Source: a candidate division BRC1 bacterium ADurb.BinA292 (lineage in GTDB: Bacteria > Sumerlaeota > Sumerlaeia > MVZB01). From it: a stretch of 23,366 bases of DNA. Made by a program: the position numbers and the translations under genes. Shown here one piece after another: positions 1-10,657 of this stretch; the stretch's first letter is position 1, and every line of letters begins with the position of its first letter. The stretch spans positions 1 to 23,366 of the forward strand of contig MVZB01000019.1 in NCBI GenBank assembly GCA_002068205.1. The letters run 5' to 3'. The notes under the pieces were generated by a model, which ran no database searches, was not told the origin of the DNA, and worked only from the letters and a program-made list of their open reading frames with translations.

Positions 1-717
1 TGGCAGCCGTACATGGGGGTGGAGGTGTACAGCGGGAACTGGAGCCGGCAGATCAACCAGGACAGCTTCATCTGGCATGCCGAGGACCATCTCTTCCCGC
101 GCGGCATGGCCCGGACGCTGCGCTTCACGCTGAGCCTGTCGGACCGCTCCCCGCGCGTGGCGCGCTACCTGCCGACCAAGCGCATCGAGGATTTCATCGA
201 GGCCGCCGCGATCGTGGCCGGACGCTGGGGCGAGCGCCACCCCGACCGGCCGATGCCCGTTTTCGCGGCAATCGGTGGCGGGGCGCCGGACCTGGCCGAA
301 GCCTACCAGCGCCTGATCCGCCACCACAAGCTGGAGGGGACCGTGATCCTGGCCGGGTCGCGCCCCGATGTGCCGGGGCTGCTCAAGGCGGCGCAGCTGG
401 GCGTGCTGGCCAGCGAGATGGAGGGCTTCGGCCAGGTCGTGATGGAATACCTGGCGGCGGGGCTGCCCGTGGTCGCGACCAACCTGGACTGCATCGGCGA
501 GATGCTGCGCGACGGCGAGGAGGCGCTGCTCGTCCCCACCCGCGCGCCCCAGGCGCTCGCCGATGCGATCGAAACGCTGCTGTCCGACGCCGAGCTTGCC
601 CGGCGGCTGACCCAGGCCGGACGCCGCAAGCTGGAGGTGTATGACTGGGGCCGCGCCGTGCGCGCCTACGAGGCGATCTACGACCGGATCCTGCAAGGCT
701 CGCCCGCGGCCGGATGA
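1..717 (+). CDS. Glycosyltransferase family 4 protein (5'-truncated by window edge)
   Basis: This is the C-terminal nucleotide-sugar-binding half of a GT-B glycosyltransferase, probably transferring a sugar from an NDP-sugar at the cytoplasmic face of the membrane. The frame is open from base 1, so the ATG at 13 is unlikely to be the true start and the acceptor-binding N-terminal domain lies outside the window. Visible hallmarks are a basic segment (KRIEDFIEAA, bases 178-207), a strand like AIGGGAPD, a segment ending VILAGSRPDVP, and the retaining-GT4 E-x7-E motif: EGFGQVVME at bases 421-447, followed by AGLPVVAT. The last 30 residues fit the closing helix that folds back on the first domain. 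The acceptor and donor sugar cannot be inferred. It stands alone here, 325 bases before topA, and no other polysaccharide genes are visible next to it; a sugar nucleotidyltransferase lies about 17 kb away. Confidence 0.88.
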   Translation, partial: WQPYMGVEVYSGNWSRQINQDSFIWHAEDHLFPRGMARTLRFTLSLSDRSPRVARYLPTKRIEDFIEAAAIVAGRWGERHPDRPMPVFAAIGGGAPDLAEAYQRLIRHHKLEGTVILAGSRPDVPGLLKAAQLGVLASEMEGFGQVVMEYLAAGLPVVATNLDCIGEMLRDGEEALLVPTRAPQALADAIETLLSDAELARRLTQAGRRKLEVYDWGRAVRAYEAIYDRILQGSPAAG

Positions 718-1042
718 GGGAAGAGGGGGAGGCGAGACCGACGAGGAAGAGCCGAATTTCGCGCACGGGCGAACGCCCGTTGCGAGCAGCCTCCCCGCTC
801 CTTTGTCCTTTATGTCTTTTGTGTCCCTTATGCCCTTTTGGCGAAGGATGCCGGACGAATCTTGTCGGATTGGCCTTGACACCCGGCGCCGCGCAAGGCC
901 ATTGATAGGGTGAGCACGCCCGGTCGCGAACGAGCCGATCCGAGGCGGTGGGGAAACACAACCGTCCGATGATCCCGCCGCGCAGCGGACCGCTCCGGCC
1001 CGCCCGGGCAGCGATTGATCCGCGCATCCGAAAGATTCACTC
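718..1042. other. Intergenic gap with a 9-nt periodic repeat
   Basis: No credible gene lies in these 325 bases; the short open frames have low-complexity translations. The gap holds a degenerate 9-base tandem repeat (799-843, listed separately). A perfect TTGACA at 876-881 could be a -35 box for topA, but no well-spaced -10 follows it. The start of topA at 1043 has no strong Shine-Dalgarno sequence. Confidence 0.6.
799..843. repeat. Degenerate 9-nt tandem repeat (about 5 units)
   Basis: Five successive 9-mers share the pattern YYTTRTGTC, with units such as CTTTATGTC (808-816), TTTTGTGTC (817-825) and CCTTATGCC (826-834). The tract is strand-asymmetric (pyrimidine-rich on plus, purine-rich on minus) and much less GC-rich than its surroundings. 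It looks like a dispersed intergenic repeat, not coding sequence. Its function is unknown. Confidence 0.7.
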
Positions 1043-3526
<2,484 letters not shown>

Positions 3527-3538
3527 GCCCGCTCCCCT

Positions 3539-3558
3539 GGCCGGAACCGGCGCCGGCG
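3539..3558. terminator. Possible bidirectional hairpin between convergent topA and cupin genes
   Basis: A GC-rich run of nested inverted repeats (CCGGaaCCGG at 3541-3550, GCCGG/CCGGC at 3540-3557) fills much of the 42-base gap between two convergent stop codons. It has no T-tract, so intrinsic termination is not assured. Confidence 0.25.
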
Positions 3559-3568
3559 GAAACCGCGC

Positions 3569-3946
3569 CTACGGCTGCTCCAGCACGAACTGCCGATCCG
3601 CGCTGTCGTAGGCCACGATCATGTCGGCATCCTCGTCGCCGGTGCTGCGGGCGTTGTGGAAGACCCCTTTGGGGATGCGCAGCGTGTCGCCGGCTTCCAG
3701 GGTGTAGGTCTCATCGCCGAGCGTATGCTCCAACCGCCCGCGCATCAGGTAGAGCAGTTCCTCGCAATTGGGATGGCAGTGGCGGGGGTTTTCCGCCCCC
3801 TTGCGGATCAGCACGCGGCCGAGCGTCAGGCCCTCCGCGTTGCCGATCCGGCCGCTGGCCAGCCAGCGCAGGCTGCCCCAGGCTTCATCCTTGCGGGCGG
3901 CTTCCATCGCCTGGGCGGAATAGACCGGTTGTTCCATCATCTTCAC
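3569..3946 (-). CDS. Cupin-domain protein
   Basis: A small single-domain cupin (125 residues) with a six-stranded jelly-roll. Motif 1 carries the expected metal ligands: H56-x-H58, then E62/E63, with G70 closing it (NPRHCHPNCEELLYLMRG). Motif 2 reads EAGDTLRIPKGVFHNA with H97. The protein is therefore likely to bind a divalent metal. No substrate can be read from a lone cupin; possible roles include sugar isomerase-like, dioxygenase-like or small-molecule-binding activity. The start ATG 3946 is preceded by a good GGAGGAG about 11 bases upstream; the ATG six bases inside is equally possible. It lies downstream of the macroglobulin gene on the same strand, but the 148-base gap contains a hexamer repeat, so shared transcription is doubtful. 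Confidence 0.85.
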   Translation of the reverse strand: MKMMEQPVYSAQAMEAARKDEAWGSLRWLASGRIGNAEGLTLGRVLIRKGAENPRHCHPNCEELLYLMRGRLEHTLGDETYTLEAGDTLRIPKGVFHNARSTGDEDADMIVAYDSADRQFVLEQP

Positions 3947-4029
3947 GTCACTCCTCCGTTCCGTTGCGCGGTCACATTTTCCGCTCGGTTATAGCGTGAA
4001 TCCCCGCCAAGCCGCAACCCACCGAGCAA

Positions 4030-4059
4030 ATCGGTATCGGTATCGATATCGAAATCGCT
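4030..4059. repeat. ATCGGT-type hexanucleotide repeat, 5 units
   Basis: Five in-phase hexamers: ATCGGT, ATCGGT, ATCGAT, ATCGAA, ATCGCT. A reverse-complement relative with the same 6-base phase lies at 21508-21549, so this is a dispersed family and not a chance microsatellite. It sits in the gap between the macroglobulin stop and the cupin start. Confidence 0.8.
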
Positions 4060-4094
4060 TGTGATCCCCGGTTCATGAGCAATTCGTAAGGTGC

Positions 4095-7000
4095 TCACTC
4101 CATATACTTCCAAAGACCGGTCAGATCGCGCGCCATGAAGGAAGACCTGCCGGAGCGCGGCGGCGGAGAGCCCGCGGTGATCGTCGACGCCGACCTGGCT
4201 CCCCGAACGGACGACCGCCCCGATGCCGCCCCGCGGCCGGGTTTCCCGGGTTCCACCGGCGCGTCCTCAATTCGCACCATCCCGCTGGCGCTGTTCGCCC
4301 GAATCTCGGGGATGTACATCGCATGCACCAGCGTCGGCAGCGCCTGGAACACGCCCGGCGTCTCGGCCCGCAGCGTGTACTTCAGCGTGTGCTCGCCCTG
4401 TGGCATGTGATCGACGAAGAATGCCGTCTTCTCGTCGCGCAGTTCGCGGTGAGCCGCGAGGCCCTCGCCCCACGTCCAGCCGCTCTGCACGTCCACCGGC
4501 TCCATGCCGGCGGCCTTCATGTCCTCGATCACGATGTATTCATAGAGGTTCTTTGCGTCGAGGCGCAGCTCGACTTCGACCCGGTCGCCGGAGCGGAGCG
4601 TCGCCCCCTCGGCGATCGGTTCGCGCACTTCCTTGTATTCGCCGGCGGCGGTCTCCTGCTGGCGCACGCGGAAGTAGCGCCGCTCGACCTCGATTTCGTT
4701 GGCGGCCGGCGGGATCGGCTTCTCGCGCGTGAAATAGGTCAGCCACGCCGAGGCGTAGAGCGCGCCCGTGCCGCGCCGGCGGATCGTCACCGTGTTCTCG
4801 CCGGTGCGCAGCAGCGCCGGATCGACCACGATCTGGCCCTCGAATGAAAAGACGTTCTCGCCCGTGGCGGTGAACGACCCGACCGGCTGGCCGTTGACGC
4901 GGACCTCGGCCGTCCAGTCGGGCGCGTTCTCGCCGCGCGCGAGGATGTATTCGGCCAGCGCGCTGATCGCGAACGCCGTGTCGCGCGTGTTCTTCCAGCG
5001 GTTGCCCCGGCGGTTGCGCACGAGCCACGTCATCGCCGGGTCGATCAGTTCATGATCCGGGTCGATCGCCAGCAGCGCGCGCAGGCTGAACGCCGTCGCC
5101 TCGATCGGCCCGTCGCTCCAGCGCCAGTAGAAGCCCTGGCTGCCCCAGCTTGCCGTGCCGTTCTCCTTGTCCCAGCGCACGTCGTTATACATGTTGCGCG
5201 CGAGGATTTCGGTCCATTCGGCGCGGCCGCTCAGGTGGCAGGCCAGCGCGAACAGCGCCCGGCTGTAGGCGTTCAGTTCCTGGCGCACCGGCCACAGCCG
5301 CTCGTAGGCGGCCTCGGCCAGATGGGCGTTGCCCGGCGCCACGTCGGCCGAGGCGACGGCGTAGAGCACGAAGGCCGTCAGGTCCGGCTGGCGCGCCTCG
5401 ACGACGTGATCGAGCAGGAACTCGGCGCCGCGCCGGATGACGTCCGGCTTCACGTCGACGCCCGCCCCGCGCGCCTGGGCCAGCCCCTGCACCACGTAGG
5501 CGGTCATATACAGGTCGCTCCCGCTCTGCGGCCACCAGCCCCAGCCGCCGTCGTCGTGCTGCGCGTCGTCGAGCCGCTTCAGCCCGACCTGAATCATGTC
5601 GGGCAGCTTCTCCTCCAGGTTCGGCAGGCTCAGGCCAAGCTGCGCGACGACCCGCTGCGTGATGACCGCCGGCACGAACCGCGACAGCGTCTGCTCGACG
5701 CAGCCGTAGGGATAGTCGGCCAGGTACGGCAGCGCGTTGACCATCGCGCGGGCAAGCGTCGGCTCGAGCCAGATCGTGAGCCCCTCGCTCGCCTCTTTGC
5801 GCTCGGCGGGGATGTTCAGCGTGATCGTTTTTTCAAGGGTTTCCCCCGCGGCGGTCGGCTCCGTCGTCGCCGCGTCGCGGATCGACGTCGCCCCGGCGAT
5901 GAATTGCTCGATGCCGTATTCGAGCACGGGATACGACTTCTCCACCGCGTCGGAATCGATCGGGTTAAGCGCCCGCAGCGTGATCGTCGCGCTGCCGGGC
6001 GCATCGGCCGTAACCGTCCAGTCCACGCGCCGCTGACCGCCGGCGGGGATGCCGACCGTGATTTCGGCGTGATAGGCGCGAACCGGCTCGGTCGATGGAT
6101 CGGCCGGCCTGTAGTCAACGGGCGTAAGCTGATCGACCACCTGAGAGAGCGTGAGCCCGGTGACACTCGCCGACACCTTGATCTGCTGCGAGTCCGTGGT
6201 GTTGTTGTTGATGATCGCCGAAACGGTCGCTTCGTCGCCTTCGACGAAGTATCGCGGCGCCTGCGGCCGGATCATGATCGGCTTGTTGGTGACGACGGTG
6301 GTCCGCTGCTCACCGACGCGGGTCTCGCGGTCGAGCGCCTTGCTCGTCACGTTCCATGTCGTCAGGCTGTCGGGCATCGTCAGCGTGGCGCTGGCGGCGC
6401 CGTCCGCGCCGGTGACGACCTGCGCCAGCCAGAGCGCGGTCGAGCTGAAATCAGTGCGCAGGCGCGGCGGCTGTCCCTCGCCCCCTGCTTCCATTCCGAG
6501 CGCGTCGAAGGCCAGGCCCGCCGCCTGCGCCGTCGGCGCGGGCATCGCCTCGGCAAGGGCCATCCGCTCGCCGCCCTTGCTCAGGCGGGGGCGAGCGAAG
6601 TAGACATCGCTGTCAGCCGCGATCCCCCCGGCCGCCGCGTCGCGCGCCTCGGCCGGGATATCCTCGCGGCGCTTTGCCTCGAATTCCCCGGGCTTGCCCG
6701 GCCTGGGCTGCCAGTATTCGATCGTATACTGGCTCGCGCTGGCCTGCGTCTGAACCGCCAGGCCGCGCGTCTCGCTCCAGAACGCCTGGCGGATGTCGCC
6801 CACCAGATCATTCTGGATCGCCCAGACCGCCTGGTCGGCGACGCCGAGCGAGATCTCCGCCGAGACCGGCTCGCCTGCGTGATTCGTCGTCTTGACGCGC
6901 ACGGTCGTCGTTTCGCCCGGACGCAGTTCCTCCTTGCCGCTGTCGATCTCGACGTTCAGGAACCGGCGCGCGGGGGGCACGACAATGCGCTTGCTGGTTT

Positions 7001-10000
7001 GAAACGCCGAATAATCGAACATTGCCAGCGCCGTCAGATAAATGTTCGGTTCATGTTCCTGCGTGATCGGGATCGCGAGCAGTCGCGAAGTGCCGTCGAC
7101 CCGTTCGACGCGCTGCTCGTGGATCCCCTCGGATTCCACGGCAAACCAGACGACGGCGCCCGCGCGCCGGACGATCAGCAGGACCTGCGCCGTTTCGCCC
7201 CGCTCGTAGCTCTCCTTGTCGGTGATGATCTCCACGCCGCCCGAGCGGTAGCCGGTCTGGGTCGTGTCGCGGTCGGCGACGAACAGGTTTGTCTCGGCCG
7301 TCACCTCCGCGCCAAACCGGTCGCGGCCGTCCAACTTCACCAGATAGACGCCGGTCTGTTCGGGCTGGAACTCGAACAGGTGCATCCCGTCCGCGCCGGT
7401 GCGGATCGTCCTTGTGAATAGTTCCGTGTCGTCGTAGCCGCCGGTCGTCTTGTCGTCGTTGACCTTGTCCGCGTTCCATTCGCGTTTGAAGACGGTGACG
7501 CGCGCCTCGGTCGAAACGGGCTGGTCGTTCGGATCGAGCGTCTTGATTTCAATCTTCGCCGCGTCGCCCGGCAGATAGAGATACCGCTGGGGATTCAGGT
7601 AGGCGGCGAACGCCGTCCGCGCGACCTTGACGGCGCCCTCGCCGGTCACCTCGCGCCGGCTGGCGTCCACCACGCGCGCCTCGACCCGGTAGCTGTAGCC
7701 CCAGATCTCGCGCTCCTCGGCGTCCATGCGCTCCTCGTCCGACAGCGCCGGCACCACAACCCGCGCCCGCCCCTGCTCATCCAGTTCGAGCATTTCGGTC
7801 AGGACCACGACCTCGGGTTCAACGCGCGGCCAGAACATGAAGGAGGACGCAATGGGCCCGCCGCCGCGATAGCCGCCGCCATCCTCCCACAGCCAGGGAT
7901 AGGGCATCGGCGGCCGCCACCAGGGATAGAACGGCCGGCGATGGACGACGACCTCGACCGCGCCCCCCGCCACCGGACCGCCGAAGTAGTACTCCGCCGC
8001 GATCGCGAACGCCAGCTCGCGGCCGAATTGCACCTGCTCGGCGGGCGGTTCCACGCTTACTTTGAACTCGGGCAGCTTGTATTCCTCGACGCGGCAGAGC
8101 GCCGCGCCCGCCAGCATCGAACCTCCCTGCTTGTCGAACAACTGCAACTGCAGCATCCCCAGCGCCGCCGTGCGATCGACCGCGAACGTCCCGGCCAGCG
8201 TCCCATAGTCCGAAAATCTGTGTTCCCCCTCGTAGACCACCTGCTGGCGCGCGTCGCGGATTACCACCCACGCCGTCGGCTGCTCGGGCAGCAGCCATTC
8301 CTTCTCGGTCCGGTAGCGCAGGATCGCCTTCCACTGGATCGGCTCGCCGGGGCGATAGGCCGGCCGGTCGCTGTAGGCATAGAGCTGCGCCCAAGGCTGA
8401 TTCACACGCGGGACAAAATAGCCGCCCCACGATTCGACCGCGGCCGGCTGGCCGTCCTTGAGCGCCAGCACCAGCGTGGAACCGTAGGATTCCTGCTCGC
8501 CGATCGCCGGCCGCTTCGCCCGGGCCAGCCCCTGTTCATCCGTCACGCCCTTTTCCTGAACGTACCGTGCATCGTTGCGATTGGGCGTGTGGATCCGCCA
8601 GCGGAACCAGACATCGGCGCCGGCGACGGGCTGACCGGTCTCGGCATCCGCGACGAACGCGACGAGGCTCTCCTGCGCCTGTTTGATCGCAACCGAGACG
8701 GTCGAGACCAGAAAATAAGTCGGCCGCAGCTCCGCATCGACCTGGGAGGAGCGGATCGAGGCGCGGTAGATCCCCGGCGCGAGCGGCGCCAGAAATTCAT
8801 CGTGGCTCCCCGGGGCATGGTCCCCCTTGTCGACCAGGCCGGCCAGCGCCTGTTCCAGGACGAGCTCGCCCGGCGGCGGATCGTCCTCCATCCCGAGCCG
8901 GCTCGTCCGGCTCTGCAGATAGGGCTCCGGCGCGATGCGTTCGATCCGCACCGCGGCCTCGCTCACGTTGCGATACGCGATGTGCAGGTGAATGTAAGAG
9001 CGCGGGACGAAGGCCCGGCCCGCGCCCAGGTCAATCCGCGGCGTGCGGATCTCGTCGCGCAGGCCGATCGCCGCGTCGTAGTATTCGCTCTCGCCCCGTT
9101 CGTAGAGTTCCAGAAACCGGTCGGCCGTCGCGGCGGCATCGGTGTAACGCGCTCGCTGATTGTACCACTGGGCCAGCAGCCACAGGGCGTCGTCATGCCA
9201 CGGCGTGCGCGGCTCGATCTCGATCACCTGCTTGAAGTAACCCTCGGCCTCGGCCTGCCACGTCTCCCGCGCCTTCTCATCCGGAATCCAGGATTCCAGG
9301 TGCAGCCGGCCCAGCAGCAGGAGCGCCTGGGCGCGCTGCTCGGGCGCATCGGCCACCTTGAGCACGTTGCGCGCCGCCCACGTCACCAGGTCGTTGCGCC
9401 AGGGCTCGTTTTCGGGCGGCGGCGGCGGCAGGATCCCCAGCGCCTGCAGGTGGGGCTCCTTCGGCACCGGCAGGATGTGGTGGCGCAGGAGGTGTTCCGC
9501 CAGATCCAGGTTGAGCTGGAGATAACGCGGCCGGGCGGTCGCCACGTCGGCCGATTCGCCATAAATCTTGATCGCGACGAGCCACGGCTCCAGGTGTTCG
9601 GCGTCCACGCGCCACGCATCGAACAGCTGGATGAGCCGGGCCAGCGATTCGGCCGCGCGTGCCCGCAACAGCGAGTCCGCGGGCAGGTCGTTCATGAGCC
9701 GGCGCAGGCCGTCGCGGGCCACCTCAACGCCGATGCCCCGTTCGCGCCACAGGCTGTCGTAGTACATCAGCGCGGCTTCGTCGCGCAGCGCCGCCGGCGC
9801 GTCGGCCCGGTCACGCAGTGCCGCGAACCACGCGCGCGCCAACCGGAACGAGCCCTCCGCGTGAAGCGCATTGGCCCGCTCCAGCAGGTCCTGCGGCGTG
9901 GCATCGGCCGGGATCTCCACCTCGAGCTCCTCCTCGACGGGTTGGTCGGGCGGCGGCGGCGGAGCGATGGCGATCGAGCCGGCCGCCGCGGGCGGAGCCG

Positions 10001-10121
10001 ACTCGTCGTTGCGCGCCCGCACGCCGCGCGGGTCGGCCACGAGCAGGTAGATCAGGATCAGGGTCAGCCAGACCAGTGCGATGCGGAATGGCGCGGGCGT
10101 CTGCGCGGGGGGGCGCGGCAT
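4095..10121 (-). CDS. Bacterial alpha-2-macroglobulin family protein with thioester, membrane-anchored
   Basis: A giant envelope protein of the bacterial alpha-2-macroglobulin family (YfhM-like), thought to trap proteases that breach the outer membrane. ATG 10121 gives 2008 residues and has GGGAG about 10 bases upstream; the frame extends to a TTG at 10145 that has no Shine-Dalgarno. Layout: a hydrophobic anchor at about 12-29 with no lipobox; a Pro-rich linker; a helical TPR-like region at about 60-360; tandem MG domains with the typical SDRPAYRPGEPI near 580; a VADQAVWAI segment near 1100; the A2M signature (LRTDFSSTALW...PDSLTTWNV) at about 1220-1262; the thioester motif YGCVEQ with Cys about 1474, followed by the alpha/alpha-toroid (complement-like) domain to about 1750; then C-terminal MG domains. 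Both partners of the thioester (Cys and Gln of CVEQ) are present, so it should be of the covalent-trap type. Unlike many relatives it has no penicillin-binding protein 1C gene beside it. The last 55 residues are an Arg/Ser/Gly/Pro-rich tail beyond the usual end. Confidence 0.93.
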   Translation of the reverse strand: MPRPPAQTPAPFRIALVWLTLILIYLLVADPRGVRARNDESAPPAAAGSIAIAPPPPPDQPVEEELEVEIPADATPQDLLERANALHAEGSFRLARAWFAALRDRADAPAALRDEAALMYYDSLWRERGIGVEVARDGLRRLMNDLPADSLLRARAAESLARLIQLFDAWRVDAEHLEPWLVAIKIYGESADVATARPRYLQLNLDLAEHLLRHHILPVPKEPHLQALGILPPPPPENEPWRNDLVTWAARNVLKVADAPEQRAQALLLLGRLHLESWIPDEKARETWQAEAEGYFKQVIEIEPRTPWHDDALWLLAQWYNQRARYTDAAATADRFLELYERGESEYYDAAIGLRDEIRTPRIDLGAGRAFVPRSYIHLHIAYRNVSEAAVRIERIAPEPYLQSRTSRLGMEDDPPPGELVLEQALAGLVDKGDHAPGSHDEFLAPLAPGIYRASIRSSQVDAELRPTYFLVSTVSVAIKQAQESLVAFVADAETGQPVAGADVWFRWRIHTPNRNDARYVQEKGVTDEQGLARAKRPAIGEQESYGSTLVLALKDGQPAAVESWGGYFVPRVNQPWAQLYAYSDRPAYRPGEPIQWKAILRYRTEKEWLLPEQPTAWVVIRDARQQVVYEGEHRFSDYGTLAGTFAVDRTAALGMLQLQLFDKQGGSMLAGAALCRVEEYKLPEFKVSVEPPAEQVQFGRELAFAIAAEYYFGGPVAGGAVEVVVHRRPFYPWWRPPMPYPWLWEDGGGYRGGGPIASSFMFWPRVEPEVVVLTEMLELDEQGRARVVVPALSDEERMDAEEREIWGYSYRVEARVVDASRREVTGEGAVKVARTAFAAYLNPQRYLYLPGDAAKIEIKTLDPNDQPVSTEARVTVFKREWNADKVNDDKTTGGYDDTELFTRTIRTGADGMHLFEFQPEQTGVYLVKLDGRDRFGAEVTAETNLFVADRDTTQTGYRSGGVEIITDKESYERGETAQVLLIVRRAGAVVWFAVESEGIHEQRVERVDGTSRLLAIPITQEHEPNIYLTALAMFDYSAFQTSKRIVVPPARRFLNVEIDSGKEELRPGETTTVRVKTTNHAGEPVSAEISLGVADQAVWAIQNDLVGDIRQAFWSETRGLAVQTQASASQYTIEYWQPRPGKPGEFEAKRREDIPAEARDAAAGGIAADSDVYFARPRLSKGGERMALAEAMPAPTAQAAGLAFDALGMEAGGEGQPPRLRTDFSSTALWLAQVVTGADGAASATLTMPDSLTTWNVTSKALDRETRVGEQRTTVVTNKPIMIRPQAPRYFVEGDEATVSAIINNNTTDSQQIKVSASVTGLTLSQVVDQLTPVDYRPADPSTEPVRAYHAEITVGIPAGGQRRVDWTVTADAPGSATITLRALNPIDSDAVEKSYPVLEYGIEQFIAGATSIRDAATTEPTAAGETLEKTITLNIPAERKEASEGLTIWLEPTLARAMVNALPYLADYPYGCVEQTLSRFVPAVITQRVVAQLGLSLPNLEEKLPDMIQVGLKRLDDAQHDDGGWGWWPQSGSDLYMTAYVVQGLAQARGAGVDVKPDVIRRGAEFLLDHVVEARQPDLTAFVLYAVASADVAPGNAHLAEAAYERLWPVRQELNAYSRALFALACHLSGRAEWTEILARNMYNDVRWDKENGTASWGSQGFYWRWSDGPIEATAFSLRALLAIDPDHELIDPAMTWLVRNRRGNRWKNTRDTAFAISALAEYILARGENAPDWTAEVRVNGQPVGSFTATGENVFSFEGQIVVDPALLRTGENTVTIRRRGTGALYASAWLTYFTREKPIPPAANEIEVERRYFRVRQQETAAGEYKEVREPIAEGATLRSGDRVEVELRLDAKNLYEYIVIEDMKAAGMEPVDVQSGWTWGEGLAAHRELRDEKTAFFVDHMPQGEHTLKYTLRAETPGVFQALPTLVHAMYIPEIRANSASGMVRIEDAPVEPGKPGRGAASGRSSVRGARSASTITAGSPPPRSGRSSFMARDLTGLWKYME

Positions 10122-10256
10122 CTTCGGCAAGCTCCCTTCGGCCAACGGTGGTGCTGTGGTGAAACGGACGCGACGCGTCCTGCCTGGGATAGACGCGCCG
10201 CACGCGAATTTGTTTCAATCCCAGGGCCGAAGCGCCACAAGATCCATACCGGAATG

Positions 10257-10566
10257 CAAAAAGGCGGAACCGCCCATTCGGCTCCGCCTTTGATGATCAT
10301 GGTCCCCGTTCGGCCGTATTGCCGGGTCGGTGAGAACCTGATTCTCACCAGGTGGGCGCCGTGATCCGCCGCTTTTCGGATCCCCGCAAGGGGGCGTGCG
10401 AGCCACGACGGATACTCAGCTCCCATTTATCGGTATTGGTTCAAACGCCACCCAAAATACCAACCTCACAGGGACCAGATTCCGCCAACTTGTCAAAGAG
10501 AACTCGCGGCAGCGGGAGCCTCCGCGAGGCAGCTGCCCGCCGGTCCGCATCCTGCCTGCCGTTACG
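10257..10566 (-). ncRNA. Candidate structured RNA or attenuated leader upstream of the macroglobulin gene
   Basis: A promoter-like pair (10573-10601) and a U-tailed hairpin (10260-10291) bracket about 300 bases on the minus strand with no convincing reading frame. In between are several inverted repeats: 7-bp CTCGCGG/CCGCGAG (10503-10528); GGTATT/AATACC with extra GG/CC pairs (10432-10461); CCCC/GGGG (10382-10394); GATCCG/CGGATC (10363-10382); and a perfect 8-bp GGTGAGAA/TTCTCACC (10329-10349). The unit ends about 140 bases before the macroglobulin start, so it could be a free-standing small RNA or a leader with an attenuator. I could not match it to RNase P RNA, tmRNA, SRP RNA, 6S RNA or a riboswitch class I know. 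Start and end are inferred. Confidence 0.4.
10260..10291 (-). terminator. Intrinsic terminator (minus strand)
   Basis: A 13-bp stem with one mismatch (10260-10272 against 10279-10291; GGCGG core) and a 6-base loop. On the minus strand it runs into five consecutive T residues. It lies inside the 5' region of the macroglobulin gene and not after a recognised gene, which is why it is read as the end of a small RNA or as an attenuator. Confidence 0.7.
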
Positions 10567-10572
10567 CCTCAG

Positions 10573-10601
10573 AGCATAGCCGATCTCGATCGCGGAATCA
10601 A
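10573..10601 (-). promoter_or_regulatory. Sigma70-like promoter
   Basis: On the minus strand, -35 TTGATT (10601-10596), a 17-base spacer, then -10 TATGCT (10578-10573). This is one of the better sigma70-type matches noticed in the window's intergenic DNA. Transcription would start near 10566 and run toward the hairpin cluster and the macroglobulin gene. Confidence 0.45.
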
Positions 10602-10657
10602 CCTATCTCGGAGCGAATCGGGGGGAGGGACGACCGAGATAAGGGTGGCCGCGGCCA

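Noticed and set aside
876..907. Perfect TTGACA followed by TTGATA as a topA promoter
   Set aside because: The spacing between the two boxes is 20 bases and the -10 match is weak, so it does not meet a normal sigma70 layout.
5052..7421. Very long plus-strand open frame (789 codons) inside the macroglobulin gene
   Set aside because: It is an antisense shadow produced by high GC content; the minus frame has clear family motifs throughout.
10064..10426. Minus-strand 120-codon frame across the macroglobulin 5' end
   Set aside because: It overlaps the terminator stem and the macroglobulin start in another frame, and its translation shows no conserved-looking segment.
10488..10493. Minus-strand TTGACA with TATTTT downstream as a second promoter
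   Set aside because: The spacer is about 31 bases, far outside the workable range.
10257..10566. 6S RNA, RNase P RNA or tmRNA as identity of the hairpin region
   Set aside because: I do not see the P4 GAGGAAAGTCC core of RNase P, the tRNA-like ends of tmRNA or the long bulged rod of 6S RNA.
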